Assembly: GCA_023396065.1 (NCBI GenBank)
Contig: JAEWXF010000025.1
Span: 10,895-74,894, forward strand
From: Methanobacteriota archaeon
GTDB taxonomy: Archaea > Halobacteriota > Methanomicrobia > Methanomicrobiales > Methanocorpusculaceae
Direction: 5' to 3'
Length of the DNA stretch: 64,000 bases
Position numbers and translations under genes: made by a program. Numbering within the stretch: the first letter of the stretch is position 1; every line of letters starts with the position of its first letter. A model generated the notes under the pieces. The model was not told where the DNA came from. It made no database searches and was given only the letters and a program-made list of their open reading frames with translations. Below are positions 33,571-42,017 of this stretch, one piece after another.

Positions 33571-34181
33571 AGGTATCGGGCTATGAGGTCATCACAGGTT
33601 TTTCCTGCGGCACAGGCGTCCCAGATTGTGTCGTCATGCAGTACTGCCCGGAGAATTTCCGCGCGTTTTTCCTGGCTGTCGATGGTTGTTTTCAGTGTTT
33701 CCCGAAGGGTTTTCTGCAGCCGGATCATGTTGTCCAATCCTTTGAACTCGTCTGTGAGCTGTTCGCGGATAAATTTCGGTACGGCAGGGCTGCTTCCTGA
33801 GGTGGATACCGCGATAGTATATTCTTCTCCGGCAATTACGGAGGGGATCAGGAAGTTTCCGACATCTGCGGCGCTGTTGTACCATTTTCCGGTTTCCTGG
33901 GCTATGCGGCATATCCGTTCGTTTTCTGCGGTGTCAGAGAGGGCGGCGATGATGAAGTCATGCTTTTCGATCATTTTGCGCAGGTCATCGTCTTCGATGT
34001 CTGCAGTATCCAGCTGTTTGATGGAGGTCCCGGGGAGTGTCAGGGCGTCGGGGCTTATACTGCGCGAGACTATGGTTATCCTGCATTTTCCTGCAAAATG
34101 GTTCGCTTTCCGGACTCCTACGTTTCCCGCTCCGAAGACGAGTATACGCCCTTTGGAGAGATCAAGGATCAACGGAATCAT
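33567..34181 (-). CDS. Precorrin-2 dehydrogenase / sirohaem synthase-like (CysG N-terminal type)
   Basis: 204 residues with an N-terminal Rossmann nucleotide-binding loop, VFGAGNVGVRKANHF, and IVSRSISPD, followed by FIIAALSD and SVIAGEEYTIAVSTSGSSPAVPKFIREQL, the standard pattern of the CysG/Met8 dehydrogenase-ferrochelatase. It oxidises precorrin-2 to sirohydrochlorin with NAD+; archaeal single-domain forms may lack the chelatase activity. First gene of the operon; a ccttaaagt sequence about 30 bases upstream may be the box A. It acts on the product of CobA, encoded at the other end of the operon. Confidence 0.9.
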   Translation of the reverse strand: MIPLILDLSKGRILVFGAGNVGVRKANHFAGKCRITIVSRSISPDALTLPGTSIKQLDTADIEDDDLRKMIEKHDFIIAALSDTAENERICRIAQETGKWYNSAADVGNFLIPSVIAGEEYTIAVSTSGSSPAVPKFIREQLTDEFKGLDNMIRLQKTLRETLKTTIDSQEKRAEILRAVLHDDTIWDACAAGKTCDDLIARYL

Positions 34182-34316
34182 TGGTATAGTTTGGGCGGGC
34201 GTGTTACTTTAAGGTGCTGTTTTTCATACCTTTCTTTGCTGGATCTCTGAGGGGTGATCTGGTTGGCGAGGGGCTGTTCTCTCTTGCTCTTTTCCGGAGA
34301 ATATGTATTTGCTCAG

Positions 34317-34529
34317 TCAGTGTTGGAATATCCCGGGGTTATGATTTCCCCAAACATATATTGTCTCCACTGAGAAGTATCCGTGAATCAGCCGATCACG
34401 GAACCCTGTCATGCTTACCGAGCCGAAGATGCCTATTGTTTTTACGCCGTACACATTTTCTATGAATGGGAGTTGCTCCTCAAGTTTTCTGAGTACTTCC
34501 TGTCTGATACTGGTATATGGCTGTTCCAT
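34317..34529 (-). pseudogene. Fused relic of a HEPN-MNT pair (MNT start joined to HEPN motif)
   Basis: The 70-residue frame starts like a MNT nucleotidyltransferase (MEQPYTSIRQEVLRKLEEQLP...TIGIFGSVS) and then passes directly into the active-site segment of HEPN toxins (FRDRLIHGYFSVET). Compared with the intact pair at 34720-35402, the catalytic D-x-D of the antitoxin and the first two thirds of the toxin are missing, so an internal deletion joined the two genes. The HEPN motif R-x4-H-x-Y is intact, but the fold is not complete. A relic is the best reading. Confidence 0.7.
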
Positions 34530-34719
34530 TTCGGTCTTCCTCCTGAAAGGTCTGTAGGAATAGTATGTTACAGAACCTGATGCTGATTTCCGTTGCGGGG
34601 ATTGGGTGATGTGAGTCTGTGTTAAAAAAAGATATCCTGGGATTTATTTCATCAACCTTAGGAATAATTCTACCGGATGAACATGAAATAAGAGAGAATA
34701 GACAATCCCGGTTGAGTGG

Positions 34720-35076
34720 TTATTTGTCTTGGCAGGCAGGAGATATTTCAGATAAGAGGGACCTAAGCTGCACATTCAACTCTGGAATGTCGTTTTCGGC
34801 AATTTCCCAAATGCGTACTGGGTCCACTGAAAAATATCCATGAATCAGTCGATCACGCAGTCCGGCCATTTCTCTAAATGGGATGTCAGCGTGCTGTTCC
34901 CGTGTCTGTTCTGAAATGTGTTTCGCAGCTTCACCGATTATTTCCATTGCACGAATAAAGGTGTATTGATACATTTTATTCGATTCAAAGTCATTCCACG
35001 ATATTTTGGATGAGATATCCAGTATGAGTTCAGTCTGTTCAAGAATGTGAGTGAGAAAGATACGTTCTTTCTTCAT
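34720..35076 (-). CDS. hepT: HEPN-domain toxin (HepT-like RNase)
   Basis: 118 residues, alpha-helical. The ribonuclease motif R-x4-H-x-Y is visible as RDRLIHGYF near residue 75, with the family follow-up VDPVRIWEIAENDIPEL. HepT toxins cleave RNA (often tRNA) and are silenced when the partner MntA adds AMP to the motif tyrosine. Its start overlaps the mntA stop as ATGA, so antitoxin is made first. A degenerate fused copy lies 190 bases downstream. Likely genome-stability or anti-phage role (inference). Confidence 0.9.
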   Translation of the reverse strand: MKKERIFLTHILEQTELILDISSKISWNDFESNKMYQYTFIRAMEIIGEAAKHISEQTREQHADIPFREMAGLRDRLIHGYFSVDPVRIWEIAENDIPELNVQLRSLLSEISPACQDK

Positions 35077-35402
35077 GCTATGGCCGGTGAGTTCCCGTAG
35101 ACAATGGCATCCATTTTGACGTAGGGTTTTATGTATGGGTCGATGTAGTCAATAGAGATAAGCTCTACTTTTCGGCAGAAGAGATTTTCAAGGTATTCAG
35201 CCAACCCGATAAATTCCCGAAGTCTGCCTCGTCCCTTTTGAAATCGGTAAAGTATGTCGACGTCACTTATGAGAGTGTCTTCACCCCGCGCTACTGAACC
35301 AAATATACCGATTGTCTCAATGCCAAAACGTTCCCGGAGCTCGGGCAGGTTCTCTTCCAGTTTTGAGAGAATGTCCTGTTTGATGCTGATGTATTCCTGC
35401 AT
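35073..35402 (-). CDS. mntA: MNT-domain nucleotidyltransferase antitoxin (MntA-like)
   Basis: 109 residues from ATG 35402; a TTG 27 bases upstream is also in frame. The minimal nucleotidyltransferase signature IFGSVARGEDTLISDVDILY (G-S...D-x-D) is complete, so it should bind ATP and AMPylate the HepT toxin encoded next. The C-terminal half (EFIGLAEYLENLFCRKVELIS) is typical of the family. First gene of the pair, followed by hepT with an ATGA overlap. Confidence 0.9.
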   Translation of the reverse strand: MQEYISIKQDILSKLEENLPELRERFGIETIGIFGSVARGEDTLISDVDILYRFQKGRGRLREFIGLAEYLENLFCRKVELISIDYIDPYIKPYVKMDAIVYGNSPAIA

Positions 35403-35677
35403 TGCCTGATAGTTATTTGTGGATGCCAAAATGTATTAGGGTTTTGGATGGGATACTGTTCGAAGAACAAAACTGTATGTTTGAGATGTTTATCTGAAAC
35501 ACGTGTCAGGGACGTTTAGGTTTCTTTTCCCTTCGTGCGTCTCTGTGTTTTTCAAGGAAAGTCGGAGGCGAGTGTTTTTTGATGGTTTTTGTGTATTCTA
35601 TTGTGTCTGTTCTGCGACACAGAGTGATTAAAAATATCTACATGATACCAATATCTTCCGAAAAAACAGGGGATATA

Positions 35678-36607
35678 TTACCCCATCAATCCCCGGAAGT
35701 ATTCGACCGTTTCCCGGATGCCGTCTGCGACGCTGTATGCCGGTTCATAGCCAAGTACTTCGCGTGCTTTGCTGATGTCTGCCACCGAGTCACGGATGTC
35801 ACCTGTTCGGGGATCTTTGTAGATGATATCTACGTGTGTATCCACGGCTTCCATGATCATCTGTGCAAGCTGATTCAGCGATGTCTGCTGCCCCCGCCCG
35901 ATGTTGAACAGTCCGCATGCATCGCTTTGCATGGCTTTGAGATTCGCCTGAACGACGTCTTTGACGAAGACAAAGTCCCGCGTCTGCATGCCGTCGCCGA
36001 AGATTACCGGTGATCTTCCCTGAACGATTGCTTCGGTGAACTTCGGGATGACTGCAGCGTACTCAGAGTTCGGGTCCTGCCGCGGTCCGAAGACGTTGAA
36101 GTAGCGGAGTGCGACGGTCTGGAGGCCGTAGAGGCGGGTGAAGGTGTCACAGTACATCTCTCCGGCAATTTTGGAGACGGCATAGGGAGAGAGCGGCTGG
36201 GGAAGCATGTTCTCTCTTTTCGGGAATACGGGGTCATCACCGTATGCCGCGGCGCTTGCAGAGAGGACAACTTTTCGGACTCCGCAGTCCTTTGCGGCGA
36301 GGAGGACGTTGAGTGTTCCTGTGGCATTGATCTCATGGACGAGCATGGGATCTTCGACGGATTTCTGAACGCTGGCTACGGCTGCAAGGTGGAAGATTCC
36401 TTCGATGTTGAACTCTTCACAGATTGCATGGAGGAGTTCTCCGTCGGCTACTGATCCTTGGATGAACTCTGCCTGCGGGAAGACGTTGGTGCGAATGCCT
36501 GCGGTCATGTCATCGAGGATGACTACGTTGTGGCCCTGTGTGAGAAGCTCTTCGGTGATGTGGGAGCCGATGAAGCCTGCGCCGCCTGTTACGAGGTATG
36601 TTGTCAT
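35678..36607 (-). CDS. NAD-dependent sugar nucleotide epimerase (GalE-like)
   Basis: 309 residues of the extended SDR family. NAD-binding loop TGGAGFIGSH at residues 7-16, the HLAAVASV segment, serine and tyrosine of the active site in SASAAAYG and YAVSK (Tyr-x3-Lys), and RYFNVFGPRQDPNSEYAAVIP. The sequence around SEYAAVIPKF resembles UDP-glucose/UDP-GlcNAc 4-epimerases of the WbpP/Gne group. It would supply a galactose-type sugar nucleotide for surface glycans. Stands alone, but the sugar-nucleotide cluster begins 5 kb to the right on the same strand. Confidence 0.88.
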   Translation of the reverse strand: MTTYLVTGGAGFIGSHITEELLTQGHNVVILDDMTAGIRTNVFPQAEFIQGSVADGELLHAICEEFNIEGIFHLAAVASVQKSVEDPMLVHEINATGTLNVLLAAKDCGVRKVVLSASAAAYGDDPVFPKRENMLPQPLSPYAVSKIAGEMYCDTFTRLYGLQTVALRYFNVFGPRQDPNSEYAAVIPKFTEAIVQGRSPVIFGDGMQTRDFVFVKDVVQANLKAMQSDACGLFNIGRGQQTSLNQLAQMIMEAVDTHVDIIYKDPRTGDIRDSVADISKAREVLGYEPAYSVADGIRETVEYFRGLMG

Positions 36608-36840
36608 GGGGGTGCTCTTGTCTGTTGTATTGTAGGTATGGGATTATGAGTATTGTGCTTCGGGGGTGAGTTCAGGAGATGGTTTGGAACGCGGGGAAGG
36701 AGGGATGGGGATTCTTTGTTCATATGATCAAGGCATCCACAGCCATGAAACTCCATACTTTTTCCCGGGTATTCGCAATACATATCTCTGATTTTCTCGC
36801 GGTGAGAAGATTTCTCTCCAGAGTGTGCTGGTTCCTGGAT

Positions 36841-38095
36841 TTAGATCATCCACACCGGTACAAACCAGTTATCCTGATCAAGCGGCAGGAGGTCGTTTGC
36901 CATGCAGATCACTGCTCCGTTTCCAATGTCTGTTTTCAACTCAGCCAGTTCTCCGAATTTTTCAGGATGGGTTACCGGTGTGAGTACGCTGAAGTGTCTG
37001 GCTGCCTGTGTTCCGGGTGATGCTGATTTTTTGATTTTCATTGGATAGAGGGTGTTATCCTGAAGTATGAGGAGGTCAATTTCTTTTTTATCTTTGTTGC
37101 GGTAGTAGAATACCGGCGGCTCCTGTCCGTTGTTGAGGTAGCTTTTGTAAATTTCGGCAAATACGTAGCTTTCAAAGAAAGCTCCGGCCATTGGGCCTGC
37201 TTCTAATGTTTCCGGTGAATTCCATCTCAGAAGATATGCACAGAGTCCGGTGTCCAGAAAATGCAGGAGCGGGGATTTGATGGTTCGTTTGAGTACATTG
37301 TTATGATATGGCTGTACGAGGGCTACAATATGGGAGGAGATAAGAAGGGACAGCCATTTTTTGGCTGTCGGGCTTGAGATTCCTGCGTCTTTGGCGAGGT
37401 CTTCATACACAACAGGCCGGGCTGTCCGTGCGGCAACTGATCGTACGAAGTTGTAGAATGCCAGTTCATCGGCAACTTGGGTTAGATCCCGGATATCACG
37501 TTGTATGTAGGTGTTGAGATAGGATTGGTAATAGAGATCTCTGCTGATTTCAGTATTGGTATAGAGTACCGGCATGGACCCACGAAAAATCCGTTCATAG
37601 ATCTCCATCAGTTCCATTTTTTTTCGCTGTTTTTCGGCGTTTCATCAAATAATCGGGCTTGGTACTGAAGGGCTCGGAGGGAATACGGCTGATTTCACTT
37701 GAGGAGAGGCCCAGCATACTGACGATTCCACCCCTTCCTGCCAGCGATTCACTGACGTTTTTCATCAGAGGGAATGCCTGTGATCCGGTGAGCCAGAAGT
37801 CTCCCGGTTTGTGGAAATGGTCAACCTGCATTTTGATGTACGGGAGAAGGTCCGGGGCATATTGTATTTCATCGATGAGGAGTGGCGGGGGGAATCTCTG
37901 GAAGAATAGGGCAGGATCACGGGCTGCAAGGGCACGCAGTTCCGGGTCATCGAGCGTGATGCAGGTTCTTTCCGGACCTGCCAGATGTTTGAGCATGGTG
38001 GTTTTTCCTACCTGCCTGGGCCCGGTGACCAGGAGGATGGGAAATGTGTTTGAGATGGATTGTATTGTTTGTTCAATGGCGCGAGAAATGTACAT
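36841..38095 (-). pseudogene. AAA ATPase with DUF4143 domain, split by a frameshift
   Basis: Two overlapping frames together make one protein of about 415 residues. The first (38095 to 37595) has Walker A GPRQVGKTT, DEIQYAPDLLP (Walker B-like), WLTGSQAF and ends ...LMKRRKTAKK before going out of frame. The second (from 37617) continues MELMEIYERIFRGSMPVLY and carries the DUF4143 domain, ending with a MKIKKSASP nuclease-like motif. The break is at a run of eight A (37617-37624 as T); seven would restore one frame. It may be a true pseudogene, a sequencing error in the homopolymer, or slippage. Family proteins are common mobile accessory ATPases of unknown function. Confidence 0.8.
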
Positions 38096-38323
38096 GATGT
38101 ATATTCGGGCGGATATATGATATATTCTTCAACCAAACGAAATTCATATTTTTGTTTGGCCTGGGTCATCGTGAGTGTTTCTACAGATTATTGTGGGTAT
38201 AATTCATTTTTATGAATTATTGTTATAATTATTGTATTATGTTATATATTTTTACTTATGTGTGTTAATTCGTGGTGTGGTTAATTGTGGGTTTTCCGTG
38301 AAAATTTTCAGGTAATTTACTTT

Positions 38324-39502
38324 TCAGTGGCATTTACTACGAGAAGGGCAATACAGTTTGCATTTCGCTTTTTTCAGATTACAAAAGGGTTTTTTGCATC
38401 GGCAACAGATTTTTGGTGCATCAGATATGTTAGGAAGCGAATAGAAACTACAGATTATATGGCGTAGGGATTCGCAGTTAATCTGAATTTTTTTGTTTGT
38501 TCTTTGCACGGCCATATTCTGCTGATATTTGGATGCATAGTAATTTACGTCAATTTTCAGGTTTTTAAGATCTTCCATTCGATTTTCTTCCTGAGGATAT
38601 TTGACGTATACCTGGGTTATAAACTCTATACACAAATATATTATTGAGATGTAGGGTGCTATTTTTTTCAGATCATTTATCGGATCCGTCTTCTTTGTCT
38701 CAATATGAATAATCGCATATATATAACATTGACTCAACCTCACGAGGGTTTGCGCCACAAGTCGAAGTTTCTTTTCATCGGAAATAATTTTACAGTCATC
38801 ACAAGTTACTCTGTGTTTTAAGCCATCACGATATTTTAAGATGGCTGTTTCCAAATAGTATATTTTTTTGTCGGGATAAATTCCGAGAATCCGACCATTT
38901 TCACAAAGACTCATGACGTGACATGTTTGATATATGTATCCAGTATTGTTGATATTTAACTCTGCCAACATACTGTTTTTTTCCGGAGATTCATCAGTTT
39001 CGGCACTCCTGCTGGCATAATTCCTTACTATTTCATCACAGAGCACATTTTCCCAATTAGATTCACCAAGTGACTCTATCAACTGTGTTAACAATTCCAG
39101 ATTACCATGGGATCTGGCGAGTTGGGCATTCATATAGATCTGGAACCGAGTAAGTGCATATTCACTATCGTTGTATATTTTCCGGATATCCGCAGCTAAT
39201 TTCAAGTATTTTTCCGCGGTTTTATGGTCTCCGGAGTTCTGATATATGATACCAATCTGATGATAGATTCTGGCAAGCAGCAGGTCATATTTTTTCCCGT
39301 TCGTCACATTGACTGTGATATTTTTTACTTTAAGAGCTAAGGAGTGATAGCGTTTCAGTATATCCTGTCCGGAAATCCTGTTCTCATGATATCTGTGGAA
39401 CTGTTCATCCAGAATCAGGTAGATTTTGTCCTCTCGGGATTGTTCCTTATAATCAGATTTTCCAGAGGGGTATGTATATATTAATCTATTTTTACTTGTC
39501 AT
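38324..39502 (-). CDS. AT-rich unknown protein: helical/TPR-like with C-terminal zinc-finger
   Basis: 392 residues, not recognised as a whole. The segment HQIGIIYQNSGDHKTAEKYLK (about residues 80-100) has TPR-repeat character, and further helical pairs follow, so a tetratricopeptide-like protein-interaction domain is likely. The last 30 residues hold a cysteine cluster CCRCKKPFC...CKLYCPSRSKC, similar to CxxC-PF-x9-YC-x2-5-C zinc fingers found at the end of many uncharacterised proteins. Base composition is far more AT-rich than the flanking core genes, which suggests transfer. It follows the membrane protein at 39573-40232 by 70 bases on the same strand; the two may form one transcription unit. 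Confidence 0.65.
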   Translation of the reverse strand: MTSKNRLIYTYPSGKSDYKEQSREDKIYLILDEQFHRYHENRISGQDILKRYHSLALKVKNITVNVTNGKKYDLLLARIYHQIGIIYQNSGDHKTAEKYLKLAADIRKIYNDSEYALTRFQIYMNAQLARSHGNLELLTQLIESLGESNWENVLCDEIVRNYASRSAETDESPEKNSMLAELNINNTGYIYQTCHVMSLCENGRILGIYPDKKIYYLETAILKYRDGLKHRVTCDDCKIISDEKKLRLVAQTLVRLSQCYIYAIIHIETKKTDPINDLKKIAPYISIIYLCIEFITQVYVKYPQEENRMEDLKNLKIDVNYYASKYQQNMAVQRTNKKIQINCESLRHIICSFYSLPNISDAPKICCRCKKPFCNLKKAKCKLYCPSRSKCH

Positions 39503-39572
39503 GTTTCGGGACCAACAAAAATATTTTATAATTACTTATAATCATCATCAATTGTGTGTTGTTTTGTGGTAA

Positions 39573-40232
39573 TTATTTTGAACTATAGTTGTGTTCAATA
39601 CGTCCTTGTTGAACTCTGTATATTTGTTTATTATCCAATTTATTTTCTTTAAAACTGAATGTGGTACTCACAGTAAATTTACACCCAAAATAATTATTAT
39701 ACTTTATTGTGATGTTCATCTTTGTATCTGCGATCTGTTTAATATAGTCGCTCTCTATTGGTATTATAAATTCTTCACAGTTATTTGAAAGTATTGCTGG
39801 TATAGTCGGCTCTCTCCAATAACTTGAATATTTATTGAAATCTTGTATGTTTTGTGTGACACTGCACTCAACCACCGCATTAAGTGCCGAGGTATCTCCA
39901 CTATTCGTTACCAATAATGTTATGTTATGATTTTGTGGATCACTAAGGTCAACCAATGGTTCATTAATAGTTGGGATAAGGTGGGGGCATCTGCTTAACA
40001 GAATCTGAGTTTTCGTAACCCAGAACATCCCTAGTGCCAAAATTGCAGAAATAATTATGGCAACAGTTTGTATTGTAAGTATCGGATTCTCAGAAATATC
40101 TAAAAGTATGGAGTACATAATATCTGTTAAAAATTGTATAATACCCTCATTCGATCCTGATGTATTAATATATGCGTTAAATGTGCAAGTCATTGATAAT
40201 TCCCATGGTGTCAAGAATATATATGTATACAT
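39573..40232 (-). CDS. AT-rich unknown membrane protein with extra-membrane beta domain
   Basis: 219 residues from ATG 40232; another ATG at 40193 is possible. One strong membrane helix (about residues 53-75, IQTVAIIISAILALGMFWV), preceded by a weaker hydrophobic stretch. After it about 140 residues rich in short strands (NITLLVTNSGDTSALNAVVEC, NITIKYNNYFGCKFTVSTTF) resemble an immunoglobulin-like beta sandwich. No catalytic motif. Two TATA-like boxes lie upstream. The low GC content and its position between a broken ATPase and a dead IS element point to an acquired cassette with the 38324-39502 gene. Confidence 0.6.
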   Translation of the reverse strand: MYTYIFLTPWELSMTCTFNAYINTSGSNEGIIQFLTDIMYSILLDISENPILTIQTVAIIISAILALGMFWVTKTQILLSRCPHLIPTINEPLVDLSDPQNHNITLLVTNSGDTSALNAVVECSVTQNIQDFNKYSSYWREPTIPAILSNNCEEFIIPIESDYIKQIADTKMNITIKYNNYFGCKFTVSTTFSFKENKLDNKQIYRVQQGRIEHNYSSK

Positions 40233-40350
40233 CTATATGATAGAAAGGGATATAATTTTCGTCTCAGAGATAATAGTGTGGCATTCCGAAATTAGGTTAC
40301 ACTTTTTTCCTGCCCACTACGGTGTGCTGTATCAAAATTATTTCTCTGCA

Positions 40351-41211
40351 TCATTTTTCCTCCATGACTCGCGCGAACATGGCGACACAGTTCGCTCTAA
40401 TTAGGTCTACTACTTTCCTATAGAACGCCCTTTTTGGCGTTTCCATCGTTTTCCAGTCTAAACTCTGATGTGGCCTTCTTTCATTGTACCAGGTGACAAA
40501 TTCCTCAAACTCAGTAAATCTCGGATAATTCTGTTGGTATGTTTGAAACCACCGCTCCATCTTTCCATTTGTCTGCGGATGCTTCACTCGTGCGAGAATA
40601 TGCTTTATTTTCTTCTCCTTACAGAATCTCTCAAATGAATGATCTGTGTTTCCTAAACAGTCTCGAACATTCGTGTAAAAGCGAGGGCGTTAGCCCGACG
40701 CGGTGAGCAAGCCAGGAAGGCTGGCGAGTGACTGGCTGCCATGATCCGTAATTACCTCCTGCATGGGGGAAATATGCTGATATTATTCATGGGCTTTCCT
40801 TAGAAGAGAGATCGAATTCTCAGCTGTTACTGCATAAAATTCTCCTTCGGCAAGAATCATACAACTTGTATCATCCAAGACATCATAAACCCAGATTTTT
40901 GAATTCTCGTGCTCGGGTGAGGAAGATGTCGCTTCCTGCAAATACCGATCCATGTGAACAGTAGAGAGACTGTGTTCTCTCTCACAACTTACCCAGGGAC
41001 GGCGTCGAAAACTCTTCTTTGGGTCTTTGTTCGTCAATCCTTCCTCCAAAAATACGCGGTGAACAGCAGATGAGCCAATGCGGATTCCCCGGACAACACG
41101 AGGATATTCCGTACTGGCGGAAGTCCCCATATTCAAGTCAAGCTTAATACAGATAATCTCATGACGAAGCTTATCGGAAATTACACGACATTTTCTCCCA
41201 CGTTTATTCAA
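40351..41211 (-). pseudogene. IS481-like transposase, interrupted
   Basis: The N-terminal part (41211 to 40783) has a basic helix-turn-helix region (GRKCRVISDKLRHEI) and the first Asp of the rve/DDE core in KIWVYDVLDDTS. A TAA interrupts it after RKAHE; the frame then continues through EVITDHGSQ (second Asp). A 51-base insertion with a further TAA follows, then FYTNVRD, KHILARVKHPQTNGKMERWFQTY (third catalytic Glu) and NERRPHQSLDWKTMETP. All three catalytic acids can be found, but in-frame stops make it non-functional. Confidence 0.8.
40681..40731. repeat. 51-base REP-like double-hairpin insertion in the transposase
   Basis: Removing exactly these 51 bases restores the transposase sequence GSQ-FYTN without changing frame. 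The insert is GC-rich in an AT-rich setting and holds two hairpins: gggc-gtta-gccc and gccag-gaagg-ctggc. This resembles repetitive extragenic palindromes. Its insertion added an in-frame stop. Confidence 0.7.
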
Positions 41212-41404
41212 TCGAGGGCTTTTTCCACTCGCACGCGAATATTGCAGTAATTGGTAAGTGCGGGACGGGATCGCACTGAAATGGCAGGAAACATGGTTTA
41301 CAGGATGATCCCCATTGGGAGACCATGGTTCATGGTTTGCGCAACATTCTCGTTATCGAGGGGCACACAAAAATTGATTTTATCCTGACTATATTGTTCT
41401 GTAA

Positions 41405-41998
41405 TTATTTCCCGTTCATCATCTGCACCGGCAGTTCACGTATCCGTGCCGGGTTCCCCATTGCCATCATTCCTGCCGGAACATCCTTCGTAACAACAGA
41501 ACCCGCGGCAACAGCTGCCCCGCGTCCAATATGAACTCCGGGAACCAACGTAGCATTTGCACCAATCGCAGCAAAATCCTCAATAGTAGCGCCCACAAGA
41601 CCTCCAATTCCCGTAGGCGGATACCGGTCATTGGTGATAACCACATTTGGTCCGATGAACACATTATTTCCGATCTTCGTATTTGTCGGGATGAATGCCT
41701 GACTCTGGATGCTGACATTATCTCCAATGGTAACATTGCCTTCAATAACGGTTGACGTCCCTATTGCCGTGTGATTTCCAATGAACGTTTTCTCACGAAT
41801 CATGACGTTGTGGCCGGTCTGGCACTGATTCCCCATTACCACATCGCTATAGAGAATGGATCCTGAACGGATCGTACAATCATCACCAATTGTAACTCCC
41901 GGCCAGTCTTCTTTTCCCAGATGATCCCGAGAGGGGAATCCAAGCTGGACCGGTTCGAAAATAGTTACATTTTTCCCAATGATATTTTTGGCAGGCAT
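41405..41998 (-). CDS. UDP-amino-uronate N-acetyltransferase (WbpD/WlbB-like hexapeptide)
   Basis: 197 residues from ATG 41998 (MPAKNIIGKNVTIF). Repeated hexapeptides (IGDDCTIRSGSILYSDV, IGNHTAIGTSTVI, IGDNVSIQSQAFIPTN, IGNNVFIGPNVVITND) build a left-handed beta helix that binds acetyl-CoA; the C-terminus has GMMAMGNPARI. ITNDRYPP, with N-D, matches the active region of WbpD-type enzymes. Predicted to acetylate the 3-amino group of UDP-GlcNAc(3NH2)A. Last gene of the five-gene sugar-nucleotide cluster, 19 bases after the dehydrogenase. Confidence 0.83.
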   Translation of the reverse strand: MPAKNIIGKNVTIFEPVQLGFPSRDHLGKEDWPGVTIGDDCTIRSGSILYSDVVMGNQCQTGHNVMIREKTFIGNHTAIGTSTVIEGNVTIGDNVSIQSQAFIPTNTKIGNNVFIGPNVVITNDRYPPTGIGGLVGATIEDFAAIGANATLVPGVHIGRGAAVAAGSVVTKDVPAGMMAMGNPARIRELPVQMMNGK

Positions 41999-42017
41999 CT
42001 TCTCTTCCTCAAAAAAG

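Larger units (their letters stand above)
40295..41304 (-). mobile_element. Degenerate insertion sequence, about 1 kb
   Basis: Contains a transposase broken by stops. Degenerate terminal inverted repeats are visible: 40295-40314 (ggttacacttttttcctgcc) and the reverse complement of 41283-41304 (ending in gtttcctgcc) share TTTCCTGCC and several further matches. About 1.0 kb fits the IS481-like group. No clear target duplication. Not mobile now. Confidence 0.6.

Noticed and set aside
35430..35677. Short repeats and a tgtgtc/gacaca pair after mntA considered as CRISPR-like
   Set aside because: No regular spacing or repeated unit; nothing resembling a CRISPR array was found anywhere in the window.
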